From positions 1 through 64,000 of the forward strand of contig NW_027053046.1 in NCBI RefSeq assembly GCF_011386835.1: a stretch of 64,000 nt of DNA. Direction: 5' to 3'. Of this stretch, positions 22,977 to 34,246 are shown piece after piece; within the stretch, counting starts at the first letter, position 1; every line of letters begins with the position of its first letter. Source of the DNA: Chrysemys picta bellii (lineage: Eukaryota; Chordata; Testudines; Emydidae). The notes beneath the pieces are model-generated. The model worked only from the letters and a program-made list of their open reading frames with translations. It was not told where the DNA came from and did no database searches. A program made the position numbers and the translations under genes.

Positions 22977-24662
22977 GTGCCACACACTCTCTCAAAGAAA
23001 CTGAGGAACCACCTGATCAGCATCCTGTACAGCAGACAGGAGAAGATCAAGAATGAGCTCTCAGAACTGGAGACTCTCATACAATACCAGCCTTCTACAC
23101 AAACTTCCACGTGGCTGGACTTTACAAAAATGAGACAAGCCATTTACAATGCACACTTCACTTCTCTACAGAGGAAAAAGGACTGTAAGTTATCTAAACT
23201 AATACCTGCCACTAGGGGCTATAACAATGGTACCCTCAACTCATCTAACAACATTGTCAATCTTTCCAACCACACGCTTAGCCCAGCAGAAGAGTCTGTC
23301 CTATCTCGGGGACTCTCTTTCTGTCCCACCGTCCCCACGAACATGATACAGTTCTGCGGTGATCTGGAAGCCTACTTTCCTCGTCTCCGACTCAAGGAAT
23401 ATTTTCAACGCACCACTGAACAGTGCACTGACCCACAGGAACCCTCCTACCAACACTACAAAAAGAAGAATTCTGCGTGGACTCCTCCTGACGGTCGAAA
23501 TGACAGACTGGACCTCTACATAGAGTGTTTCCGCAGACGTGCACAGGCTGAAATTGTGGACAAACAACATCACTTGTCCCATAACCTCAGCCGTACAGAA
23601 CGCAATGCCATCCACAGCCTCAGAAACAACTCTGACATTATCATCAAAGGGGCTGACAAAGGAGGTGCTGTAGTCATAATGAACAGGTCAGATTATGAAC
23701 AGGAGGCTGCCAGGCAACTCTCCAAGACCACATTCTACAGGCCACTATCCTCTGATCCCACTGAGGAATACCAAAAGAAACTACACCATCTGCTCAAGAA
23801 ACTCCCAGCTATAGTACGGGAACAAATCTACATGGACACACCCCCAGAACCCCGACCAGGGGTATTCTATCTGCTACCCAAGATCCATAAACCCGGAAAC
23901 CCTGGACGCCCCATCATCTCAGGCATTGGCACTCTGACGGCAGGATTATCTGGCTATTTGGCCTCTCTCCTCAGGCCCTATGCTACCAGCACTCCCAGCT
24001 ATCTTCGAGACACCACCAACTTCCTGAGGAAACTACAATGCATTGATGTTCTTCCTGGAAACACCATCCTGGCCACCATGCATGTAGAAGCACTTTATAC
24101 CAATATTCCACATGAGGATGGACTACAAGCTGTCAGGAACAGTATCCCTGATGAGGCCACAGCAAGCCTGGTGGCTGAGCTTTGTGACTTTGTCCTCACC
24201 CACAACCACTTCAGATTTGGGGACAACTTATACCTTCAAGTCAGTGGCACTGCTATGGGTACTCGCATGGCCCCACAGTATGCCAACATTTTTATGGCTG
24301 ACTTAGAACAACGCTTCCTCAGCTCTCGTCCCCTAGTGCCCCTCCTCTACTTGCGCTACATTGACGACATCTTCATCATATGGACCCATGGAAAGGAGGC
24401 CCTTGAAGAATTCCACCTGGACTTCAACAATTTCCACCCCACCATCAACCTCAGCCTGGACCAGTCCACACAAGAGATCCACTTCCTGGACACTACAGTA
24501 CAAATAAGTGATGGTCACATAAACACCACCCTATACCGGAAACCTACTGACCGCTATACGTACCTACATGCCTCCGGCTTCCATCCAAGACACATCACAC
24601 GATCCATTGTGTACAGACAAGCCCTAAGATACAACCGAATTTGCTCCAACCCCTCAGACTGA
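22977..24662 (+). pseudogene. PLE reverse transcriptase
   Basis: This open stretch of 561 codons holds the PLE RT. Family landmarks are IIKGADKGGAVV (about residue 222), GVFYLLPKIHKPG, GRPIISGIGTLT, motif A MHVEALYTNIPHEDG, motif B SGTAMGTRMAPQYAN and motif C RYIDDIFIIW (24357-24368). In motif A the family has Asp directly before VEALYTNIP, and here codon 24081-24083 is CAT (His). That residue binds catalytic metal, so this copy should lack polymerase activity. The frame starts after a frameshift relative to the leader and stops at a TGA (24660-24662), where a one-base CGA-to-TGA change is the simplest cause. The same frame continues downstream. Confidence 0.92.
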
Positions 24663-25502
24663 GACAAACACCTACAAGATCTTTATCAAGCATTCGTAAA
24701 ACTACAATACCCACCTGGGGAAGTGAGGAAACAGATTGACAGAGCAAGACGGGTACCCAGAAATCACCTACTACAGGACAGGCCCAACAAGGACAATAAC
24801 AGAACACCACTGGCCATCACATACAGCCCCCAGCTAAAACCTCTCCAGCGCATTATCCACAATCTACAACCTATCCTGGAAAATGATCCCTCACTCTCAC
24901 AGACCTTGGGAGGCAGGCCAGTCCTCGCTTACAGACAACCCCCCAACCTGAAGCAAATACTCACCAGCAACTACACACCACACCACAGAAACACCAACCC
25001 AGGAACCTATCCCCGTAGCAAACCTCGTTGCCTACTCTGTCCCCATATCTACTCTGGAAACAGCATCAGAGGACCCAACCACATCAGCCACACCATCAGG
25101 GACTCATTCACCTGCACATCCACTAATGTCATATATGCCATCCTGTGCCAGCAATGCCCCTCTCCCATGTACATTGGCCAAACCGGACAGTCCCTCCGCA
25201 AAAGAATAAATGGACACAAATCGGACATCAGGAGTGGTAACATACATAAGCCAGTATGTGAACACTTCAATCTCCCTGGTCATTCTATTACAGATTTAAA
25301 AGTCACTATCATTGAACAAAAAAACTTCAGAAACAGACTTCAAAGAGAAACAGCAGAACTAAAATTCATTTGCAAATTCAACACCATTAATCTGGGCTTG
25401 AATAGGGACTGGGAGTGGCTGGCTCACTACAGAAGCAGCTTTTCCTCTCCTGGAATTGACACCTCCTCATCTATTATTGGGAGTGGACTACATCCACCCT
25501 GA
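24663..25502 (+). pseudogene. PLE GIY-YIG endonuclease region
   Basis: This continues the RT frame after the nonsense codon; the first Met of the remaining frame is at 24723. It contains the linker, a Cys-rich stretch CLLCPHIYSGN, and the GIY-YIG nuclease with VIYAILCQQC (about 25128) and YIGQTGQSLRKRINGHK (25170 onward). The CxxC and the Arg/His of the nuclease core are intact. It ends at 25500-25502. Its last 95 codons are duplicated in the left terminal repeat. In PLEs the nuclease makes the target nick used for insertion. It is the best preserved domain of this copy. Confidence 0.9.
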
Positions 25503-25695
25503 TTTTTGAATTGGCCCTGTCAACACTGGTTCTCCACTTGTGAAGTAACTCCCTGCTCTCCATGTGTCAGTATATAATGCCTGCATCTGTAACTTTCACT
25601 CTATGCATCCGAAGAAGTGAGGTTTTTACTCACGAAAGCTTATGCCCAAATAAATCTGTTAGTCTTTAAGGTGCCACCAGACTCCTTGTTGTTTT
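25218..25695 (+). repeat. PLE right terminal repeat
   Basis: This is the direct repeat of 22274-22751. One visible difference is AGGAGTGG here versus AGGAATGG on the left. The copies in units 23 and 27 carry the left version (AGGAATGG) at their start and the right version's end (GTTTTCCTAATATCC). Confidence 0.9.
25605..25645 (+). ncRNA. Hammerhead-ribozyme-like motif (right repeat)
   Basis: Identical to the motif at 22661-22701, with the same C in place of the core U4. The two copies flank the full coding unit, where self-cleavage of a tandem transcript would release a unit-length RNA if active. Confidence 0.45.
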
Positions 25696-26487
25696 CCTAA
25701 TATCCCCAGTGATTCTACGGGACAAAATCCCAGGGAGGGAATAAAATTCTGCCACCTTAAACTAGTGTTTTCCATGCCTAGAATTCAGATGGCACCAGGT
25801 GGATCAGACTGAACAGGTTACAAACCTCTCCGAGGCACTTACTTTCTCAACAGGGACTTCTGTTTTCTAGTAAAATGGGTAAAAGGAAAGGAGAAAACTC
25901 GAAAGAGGCTCCTGCTCACACTCACATATGTGAACCCTAATACTCTCTCAGTCCTCAAAGAGAGCTCGAGAAGGAGACTTGCTGAAGCAAAGCCACTGGG
26001 GTCTCTGAGGTTTCCCTGGCCATGCGCCCCTGTTTTGCCTGGCTGATGTGAGCATCTCTCTCTGAGGTCACCACCTCCCTAACAACTTTGACCAATAGGC
26101 TGAGCTCCTGCAAAAGGCCTTTGTGATGTCACTGCCACACCCACCCATCCCCTGAAGTGCTAATATCCTGCTGCTGGCCTGACACTTTGGAGGTTTGAGC
26201 TACTCTCTGTGGATCACCCCACTCAATGCGTCTTCATTCTAGGAAGCAAGCCGGTTAGACAGTAAAACATTAGAGGCTGCTCCCAATGCTACACGCAGTG
26301 TTTCCAAAATTAATACACTTTATGGCCAGAAGAGACCTTTAGAGCATCTCATCTAACCCCCTGCATATCATAGGCTTCCAGTATAGGACAATAGTTACTT
26401 TTTGGGCACACACATTCCAGAAAGGCATCTAGTTTCATTCAATGACTTCAAGAGATGGAGAATCCACCACTTTCCCTTTCACTGAGT

Positions 26488-27177
26488 GCCAGGGGGCTCC
26501 ATTTCCCCTTCCACTAGCTCCCCATTTACAGTGAGCCAGAGCAGTACCTGCACCAGGGAGAGGGAGTTGCTAAGGCCTCAGAGGAACAGCCCCTGCAGTG
26601 TCTCAGGCACCTGGCGCAAGTGATGGATGATGCGGAGCTGGTGCCTCACTTTGGCCGTGACGCCCTCCTGCTGCAAGGGAATGAGAACCTGTCAGACTCA
26701 AACGCCCCGAGGAATCAGGGGGAATTAAGGGCACCTGGAACCAGCAGTATTTCCACTCAGCACCTGCCCAACACTGAGGGATGAATTCACCTCCTGAACC
26801 CCAGAATGGAGTCGTCTTCTCCTTTCTAGTAATCTCCAGTGCCAACCCCCGTCCTTGTAGGGTGAGCTCCTGCTACCTCCCCCTCAGTGCCCTTGACAGC
26901 TGTTCCACCTCCAAACCACAGCTCAAGTTATCAGAACCCTCTTCTCCACCCCCACCCAGGTTGGGCAGGGAGGCGGCTCTAGCATGGGGGGCAGGTGGGA
27001 TTCTGGCAGCAGTGAAGTGGGTTGCGGGGAGGTTGAGATCTTGCCCCAAGTCATCCCAGACACTAATGCTAAACCACACGATGGCAGCATCTAGTGTCAG
27101 TGGAGTCCAAGCACTATTTCAACCATACAGTTTTGGATCAACTCCCAACAAGGGGAGGTGAAGAGCACCATCAGCAC

Positions 27178-27210
<33 letters not shown>

Positions 27211-28105
27211 CACTCCTGGTGGTGGGAGGGGAACAAGAGAAAGGACAAAAGAAGTAAGAGATAAAGAGAAAGGAAGGAGGGATGGAGGAAAAGGTAAAAC
27301 GAAAAGGACAAACCCTAATGTCCCCAGTGATTCTACCAGACAAAATTACAGGGAGGGATTAAAATTCTGCCACCTTGAACTAGTGTTTTCCATGCCTAGA
27401 ATTCAGCTGGCACCAGATGGATCAGACTGAGCAGGTTCCAAAACCTCTTGGAGGCTCTTACTTTCTAAACAGGGATGTCTGTTTTCTAGTAAAATCTGTA
27501 AAAGGAAAGGAGACAACTCGAAAGAGGCTCCTGCTCTCACTCAAATACGTGAATCCTAATACTCTCTCAGTCCTCAAGAGAAACCTCGAGAAGGAGACTT
27601 GCTGAAGCAAAGCCACAGGGGTCTCTGAGGTTTCCCTGGCCATGCCCCCCTGTCCTGCCTCGCTGATGGCAGCATCTCTCTCTGAGGTTACCACCTCCCT
27701 AACACCTTTGACCAATATGCTGAGGTCCTGCAAAAGACCTTTGTGATATCACTGCCACCAATCAAACCCTTAAGTGCTAATGTCCTGCTGCTGGCCTGAC
27801 ACTATGAAGGTTTGAGCTACTCTCTGTGGATCACCCCACTCAATGCGTCTTCATTCTAGGAAGCAAGCGGGCTAGACAGTAAAACATCAGAGGCTGCTCC
27901 CAATGCTACACTCAGTGTTTCCAAAATTAGTAGACTTTATGGCCACAAGAGACCTTTAGAGCATCTAATCTAAGCCCCTGCATATCATAGGCTTACTGTA
28001 TAGTACAATAGTTACTCTTTGGGCACACACATTCCAGAAAGGCATCTAGTCTTCATTCAATGACATCAAGAGATGGAGAATCCACCACTTTCCCTTTTAG
28101 TGAGT
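26488..28105 (+). repeat. Array unit 12 (full type)
   Basis: This is a complete unit of 1,618 bp. The left part has the GTGATGGATGATGCGG and CTGTCAGACTC variants of units 24 and 28, while the right part (CA tract ending CATATACC, open beta frame at 27458-27733) matches unit 8. It looks like a hybrid unit. Confidence 0.9.
27458..27733 (-). other. Open minus-strand frame over beta (unit 12)
   Basis: This is the third copy of the 91-codon beta frame, with the DLSILVKGVREVV core. It differs from unit 8 by a few bases only. Confidence 0.22.
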
Positions 28106-29151
28106 GCCACGGGGTTCCATTTCCCCTTCCACTAGCACCCCATTTACAGTGAGCCAGAGCAGTACCTGCAGCAGGGAGTGGGAGTTGCTGATGTCCACAG
28201 AGGCACAGCCCTTGCAGTGTCAACTTCCCACAAGGGGAGGTGAAGAGCACCCCCAGCAACACACACACACACACACACACCACTGCTGGTGGTGGGAGGG
28301 GAACAAGAGAAAGCAAGGAGGGATGGAGGAAAAGGTAAAACGAAAAGGACAAACCCTAATGTCCCCAGTGATTCTACGGCACAAAATCCCAGGTGGGCTA
28401 TAAAATTCTGCCACCTTGAACTAGTGTTTTCCATGCCTAGAATTCAGCTGGCACCAGATGGATCAGACTGCAGACTGAGCAGGTTAAAAACCTCTCCAAG
28501 GTTCTTACCTTCTCAACAGGCACGTCTGTTTTCTAGTAAAATCAATAAAAGGAGAAACTCGAAAGAGGTTCCTCCTCGCGCTCACATACTTGAACCCTAA
28601 TACTCTCTGAGTCCTAAAAAGGGAGACCTCGAGAAGGAGACTTGCTAAAGCAAAGCCAAAGGGGTCTCTGAGGTTTCCCTGGCCCTGCGCTCCTATCCTG
28701 CCTGGCTGATGTCAGAATCTCTCTCTCAGGTAACCACCTCCCTAGCACCTTTGACCCATAGGCTGAGGTCCAGGATAAGGCCTTTGTGATATCACTGCCA
28801 CACCCAACCAAACCCTAAAGTGCTAATGTCCTGCTGCTGGCCTGACACTTTGAAGGTTTGAGCTACTCTCTGTGGATCACCCCACTCAATGCATCCTCAT
28901 TCTAGGAAGCAAGCGGGCTAGAGAGTAAAACATCAGAGGCTGCTCCCAATGCTACACTCAGTGTTTCCAAAATTAGTAGACTTTATGGTCAGAAGAGACC
29001 TTTAGAGCATCTAATCTAACCCGCTGCATATCATAGGCTTACTGTATAGTACAATAGTTACTTTTTGGGCACACACATTCCAGAAAGGCATCTAGTCTTC
29101 ATTCAATGACATCAAGAGATGGAGAATCCACCACTTTCCCTTTTAGTGAGG
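28106..29151 (+). repeat. Array unit 13 (short-II class)
   Basis: This 1,046-bp unit has the GCAGTGTC|AACTTCCC deletion joint near 28220. The CA tract lies at about 28258-28281. The first motif reads GCCACGGGGTTCC, as in units 16 and 20. Confidence 0.9.
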
Positions 29152-30660
29152 GCCAGGGGGCTCCATTTCCCCTTCCACTAGCTCCCCATTTACAGTGAGC
29201 CAGAGCAGTACCTGCAGCAGGGAGCGGGAGTTGCTGAAGGCCTCAGAGGAACAGCCCCTGCAGTGTCTCAGGCACCTGGCGCAAGTGCCGGATGATGCGG
29301 AGCTGGTGCATCACTTTGGCCGTGACGTCCTCCTGCTGCAAGGGAATGAGAACCTGTGAGAGACTCAAAGGCCCCGAGGAATCAGGGGGAATTAAGGGCA
29401 CCTGGAACCAGCAGTATTTCCACCCACCACCTGCCCACCGCTGAGGGATGAATTCACTTCCTGAACCCCAGAATGGAGTCTTCTTGTCCTTTCTAGTAAC
29501 CTCCAGTGCCAAATCCCCTCCTTGAAGGGTGAGCTGCTGCTACCTCCCTCTCAGTGCCCTTGACAGATGTTCCACCACCAAACCACAGCTCAAGTTATCA
29601 GAACCCTCTTCTCCACCCCCACCCAGGTTGGCCAGGGAGGCGGCTCTAGCAGGGGTGGCAGGAGGGATTCTGCCAGCAGTGAAGTGGGTTCCGGGGAGGT
29701 TGAGATCTTGCCCCAAGTCATCCCAGACACCAATGCTAATCCACACGATGGCAGCATCTAGTGTCAGTGGAGTCCAAGCACTATTTCAACCACACAGGTT
29801 TGGATGAACTCCCCACAAAGGGAGGTGAAGAGCACCCCCAGCAACACACAAACACACACACACACACAAACCACTCCCGGTGGTGGGAGGGGAACAGGAG
29901 AAAGGACAAAAGAAGTAAGAGATGAAGAGAAAGGAAGGAGGGAGGGAGGAAAAGGTAAAATGAAAAGGACAAACACTAATGTCCCCAGTGATTCTACGGG
30001 AAAAAATCACAGGGAGGGAATAAAATTCTGCCACCTTGAACTAGTGTTTTCCATGCTTAGAATTCAGCTGGCACCAGGTGGATCAGACTGAACAGGATAC
30101 AAACCTCTCCGAGGCACTTACTTTCCTCAAAGAGAGACCTCAAGGAGGAGACTTGCTGAAGCAAAGCCAGAGGGGTCTCTGAGGTTTCCCTGGCCCTCAT
30201 GTCAGCATCTCTCTCGGATGTCAGCATCTCTCTCTGAGGTCACCACCTCCCTAACACATTTGACCAATAAGCTGACGTCCTGCAAAAGGCCTTTGTGATG
30301 TCACTGCCACACCCAACCAAACCCTGAAGTGCTAATGTCCTCCTGCTGGCCTGACACTTTGAAGGTTTGAGCTACTCTGTGTGAATCACCCCACTCAATG
30401 GGTCTTCATTCTAGGAAGCAAGCCGGCTAGACAATAAAACATGAAAGGCTGCTCCCAATGCAACACTCCGTGTTTCCAAAATTACTACACTTTATGGCCA
30501 GAAGAGACCTTTAGAGCATCTAATCTAAGCCCCTGCATATCATGGGCTTCCTGTATAGTACAATAGTTACTTTTTGGGTACAAACATTCCAGAAAGGTAT
30601 CTAGTCTAAATTAAATGACATTAAGAGATGGAGAATCCATCACTTTCCCTTTTAGTGAGT
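29152..30660 (+). repeat. Array unit 14 (start of higher-order repeat copy 1)
   Basis: This is a 1,509-bp unit. Its right part, from about 29500 (CCAAATCCCCTCCTTGAAGG), is almost identical to units 18 and 22. The first 300 bp differ (GAACAGCCCC and CACCTGGCG rather than GCACAGCCCC and AATCTGGCG), which places the duplication border at about 29450-29500. Confidence 0.9.
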
Positions 30661-31352
30661 GCCAGGGGGCTCCATTTCCCCTTCCACTAGCTCCCCATTT
30701 ACAGTGAGCCAGAGCAGTACCTGCAGCAGGGAGCGGGAGTTCCTGAAGGCCTCAGAGGCGCAGCCCCTGCAGTGTCTCAGGCACGTGGCGTAAGTGCAGG
30801 ATGATGCGGAGCTGGTGCATCATTTTGGCCGTGACGTCCTCCTGCTGCAAGGGAACGAGAACCTGTCAGAGACTCAAACGCCCCGAGGAATCAGGGGGAA
30901 TTAAGGGAACCTGGAACCAGCAGTATTTGCACCCAGCACCTGCCCATCAATGAGAGATGAATTCACCTCCTGAACCCCAAAATGGAGTCTTCTTGTCCTT
31001 TCTAGAAACCTCCAGAGCCAACCCCCCTCCTTGTAGTGTGAGCTCCTGCTACCTCCTGCTCAGTGCCCTTCACAGATATTCCACCTCCAAACCACAGCTC
31101 AAGTCATCAGAACCCTCTTCTCCACCCCGACACAGGTTGGGCTGGGAGGCGGCTCTAACAGGGTGTGCAGGAGGGATTCTGACAGCAGTGAAGTAGGTTG
31201 CAGGGAGGTTGAGATCTTGACCCAAGTCATCCCAGACACTAATGTTAAGTCACACAATGGCAGCATCTACTGTCAGTGGGGTCCAAGCACTATTTCAACC
31301 CCACAGTTTTGGATCAACTCCCCACAAGGGGAGGAGAAGAGAACCATCAGCA

Positions 31353-31393
<41 letters not shown>

Positions 31394-31576
31394 ACACTCC
31401 TGGTGGTGTGAGGGGAACAGGAGAAAGGACAAAAGAAGTAAGAGATTAAGAGAAAGGAAGGAGGGATGGAGGAAAAGGGAAAAGGAAAAGGACAAACACT
31501 AATGTCCCCAGTGATTCTAGTCTTCATTCAATGACATCAAGAGATGGAGAATCCACCACTTTCCCTTTTAGTGAGT
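30661..31576 (+). repeat. Array unit 15 (short-III class)
   Basis: This is a 916-bp unit. The CAGTGATTCTA landmark is joined directly to TCTAGTCTTCATTC in the tail, removing beta and most of the tail. The joint shares a TCTA overlap. The same joint is in unit 19. The (CA)n tract lies at about 31354-31392. Confidence 0.9.
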
Positions 31577-32620
31577 GCCACGGGGTTCCATTTCCCCTTC
31601 CACTAGCACCCCATTTACAGTGAGCCAGAGCAGTACCTGCAGCAGGGAGTGGCAGTTGCTGATGTCCACAGAGGCACAGCCCTTGCAGTGTCAACTTCCC
31701 ACAAGGGGAGGTGAAGAGAACCCCCAGCAACACACACAAACACACACACCACTCCTGGTGGTGGGAGGGGAACAAGAGAAAGCAAGGAGGGATGGAGAAA
31801 AAGGTAAAACGAAAAGGACAAACCCTAATGTCCCCAGTGATTCTACGGCACAAAATCCCAGGTGGGCTATAAAATTCTGCCACCTTGAACTAGTGTTTTC
31901 CATGCCTAGAATTCAGCTGGCACCAGATGGATCAGACTGCAGACTGAGCAGGTTAAAAACCTCTCCAAGGTTCTTACCTTCTCAACAGGCACGTCTGTTT
32001 TCTAGTAAAATCAATAAAAGGAGAAACTCGAAAGAGGTTCCTCCTCGCACTCACATACTTGAACCCTAATACTCTCTGAGTCCTAAAAAGGGAGACCTCG
32101 AGAAGGAGACTTGCTAAAGCAAAGCCAAAGGGGTCTCTGAGGTTTCCCTGGCCCTGCGCTCCTGTCCTGCCTGGCTGATGTCAGCATCTCTCTCTCAGGT
32201 AACCACCTCCCTAACACCTTTGACCCATAGGCTGAGGTCCAGGATAAGGCCTTTGTGATATCACTGCCACACCCAACCAAACCCTAAAGTGCTAATGTCC
32301 TGCTACTGGCCTGACACTTTGAAGGTTTGAGCTACTCTCTGTGGATCACCCCACTCAATGCATCCTCATTCTAGGAAGCAAGCGGGCTAGACAGTAAAAC
32401 ATCAGAGGCTGCTCCCAATGCTACACTCAGTGTTTCCAAAATTAGTAGACTTTATGGTCAGAAGAGACCTTTAGAGCATCTAATCTAACCCGCTGCATAT
32501 CATAGGCTTACTGTATAGTACAATAGTTACTCTTTGGGCACACACATTCCAGAAAGGCATCTAGTCTTCATGAAATGACATCAAGAGATGGAGAATCCAC
32601 CACTTTCCCTTTTAGTGAGG
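31577..32620 (+). repeat. Array unit 16 (short-II class)
   Basis: This 1,044-bp unit has the short-II joint near 31690 and a CA tract interrupted by AAA at about 31729-31750. It is virtually identical to unit 20. Confidence 0.9.
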
Positions 32621-32680
32621 GCCAGGGGGCTCCATTTCCCCTTCCACTAGCTCCCCATTTACAGTGAGCCAGAGCAGTAC

Positions 32681-32804
32681 CTGCAGCAGGGAGCAGGAGT
32701 TGCTGAAGGCCTCAGAGGAACAGCCCCTGCAGTGTCTCAGGCACCTGGCGCAAGTGCCGGATGATACGGAGCTGGTGCATCACTTTGGCCGTGACGTCCT
32801 CCTG
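32681..32804 (-). pseudogene. Alpha: possible relic exon, reference copy
   Basis: On the minus strand a pyrimidine-rich TTCTCGTTCCCTTGCAG precedes this 124-bp stretch, and CTGCTGCAG is followed by GTACTG, so acceptor-like and donor-like sites frame it. From the acceptor the frame reads EDVTAKVMHQLRIIRHLRQV and PETLQGL, then meets TGA; the end is open in the next frame (SEAF...SLLQ), suggesting a frameshift. The stretch looks amphipathic and helical. The same borders recur in the other units, and some copies carry an extra T that shifts the frame. I do not recognise the protein family. It could equally be a chance splice-like context. Confidence 0.3.
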
Positions 32805-33722
32805 CTGCAAGGGAACGAGAACCTGTCAGAGACTCAAAGGCCCCGAGGAATCAGGGGGAATTAAGGGCACCTGGAACCAGCAGTATTTCCACCCACCACC
32901 TGCCCACCGCTGAGGGATGAATTCACCTCCTGAACCCCAGAATGGAGTCTTCTTGTCCTTTCTAGTATCCTCCAGTGCCAACCCCCCTCCTTGTAGGATT
33001 AGCTCCTGCTACCTCCCCCTCAGTGTTCTTCACAGCTGTTCCACCTCCAAACCAAACCTCAAGTTATCAGAACCCTCTTCTGCACCCCCAACCAGGTTGG
33101 GCATCGAGGCGGCTCTAGCGGGGGGGCAGGAGGGATTCTGCCAGAAGTGAAGTGGGTTGAGGGGAGGTTGAGATCTTGCCCCAAGTCATCCCAGACACTA
33201 ATGCTAAGCCAAAGGATGGCAGCATCTAGTGTCAGTGGAGTCCAAGCACTATTTCAACCATACAGTTTTGGATGAACTCCCCACAAGGGGAGGTGAAGAG
33301 CACCCCCAGCAAAACACACACAAACACACACACACACACACACACACCACTCCTGGTGGTGAAAGGGGAACAGGAGAAAGGACAAAAGAAGTAAGAGATG
33401 AAGAGAAAGGAAGGAGGGATGGAGGAAAAGGTAAAACGAAAAGGACAAACCCTAATGTCCCCAGTGATTCTACGGGACAAAATCCCAGAGAGGGAATAAA
33501 ATTCTGCCATCTTAAACTACTGTTTTCCATGCCTAGAATTCAGCTGGCACCAGATGGATCAGACTGAGCAGGTTCCAAAACCTCTTGGAGGCTCTTACTT
33601 TCTAAACAGGGATGTCTGTTTTCTAGTAAAATCAGTCAAAGGAAAGGAGAAACCTCGAAAGAGGCTCCTGCTCACACTCACATACGTCAACCCTAACACT
33701 CTCTCAGTCCTCAAAGAGAGAC

Positions 33723-33865
33723 CTCGAGAAGGAGACTTGCTGAAGCAAAGCCACAGGGGTCTCTGAGGTTTCCCTGGCCCTGTGCTCCTGTCCTCCCAGG
33801 CTGATGTCAGCATCTCTCTCGGAGGTCACCACCTCCCTAACACCTTTGACCAATAGGCTGACGTC
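33723..33865 (-). pseudogene. Beta: possible relic exon, reference copy
   Basis: On the minus strand, CCTTTTGCAG precedes a 143-bp open stretch reading DVSLLVKGVREVVTSERDAD and ending ETPVALLQQVSFSR, followed by GTCTCT, a weak donor. Several unit copies keep it open. Others lose one G in CAGGGGTCTC and shift frame, or mutate the start. With alpha it would give an alternating beta-alpha exon series on the minus strand. No known family is recognised, and there is no evidence of expression. Confidence 0.3.
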
Positions 33866-34246
33866 CTGCAAAAGGCCTTTGTGATATCACTGCCACACCC
33901 ACCCTTCCCCGGAAGTGCTAATGTCCTGCTGCTGGCCTGACACTTTGAAGGTTTCAGCTACTCTCTGTGGATCACCCCACTCAATGCCTGTTCATTCTAG
34001 GAAGCAAGCCGGCTAGATGGTAAAACATCAGAGGCTGCTCCCAATGCTACACTCAGTGTTTCCAAAATTAGGGGACTTTATGGCCAGAAGAGACCTTTAG
34101 AGCATCTCATCTAACCCCTTGAAAACCATAGGCTTGCTGTATAGTACAATAGTTACTTTTTGGGCACACACATTGCAGAAAGGCATCTAGTCTTCCTTCA
34201 ATGACATCAAGAGATGGAGAATCCACCACTTTCCCTTTTAGTGAGG

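Larger units (their letters stand above)
22274..25695 (+). mobile_element. Penelope-like element, full length with direct terminal repeats
   Basis: This 3.42-kb insertion is flanked by a 12-bp target duplication, CCTAATGTCCCC (22262-22273) and CCTAATATCCCC (25696-25707, one mismatch). The layout is left terminal repeat (about 22274-22751), leader, RT-plus-GIY-YIG coding region, and right terminal repeat (about 25218-25695). The terminal repeats match over about 475 bp and include the last 95 codons of the coding region, as in the pseudo-LTRs known for PLEs. PLEs are retroelements with a telomerase-like RT and a GIY-YIG nuclease. The coding region is broken by a frameshift and a nonsense codon, and the RT motif A aspartate is replaced. 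Confidence 0.93.
21422..26487 (+). repeat. Array unit 11 (carries the full-length PLE)
   Basis: This is a full-type unit interrupted at CCTAATGTCCCC by a Penelope-like element (22274-25695). The right flank resumes with CCTAATATCCCCAGTGATTC. The left part has the ACAGATATTCC variant and the long CA tract. Units 23 and 27 are its closest relatives. Confidence 0.9.
32621..34246 (+). repeat. Array unit 17 (full type, reference unit)
   Basis: This is a complete 1,626-bp unit used here as the reference: alpha at 32681-32804, CA tract at about 33309-33347 with AAA interruptions, purine-rich stretch to about 33440, beta at 33723-33865, tail to 34246. It is virtually identical to unit 21. Confidence 0.92.
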
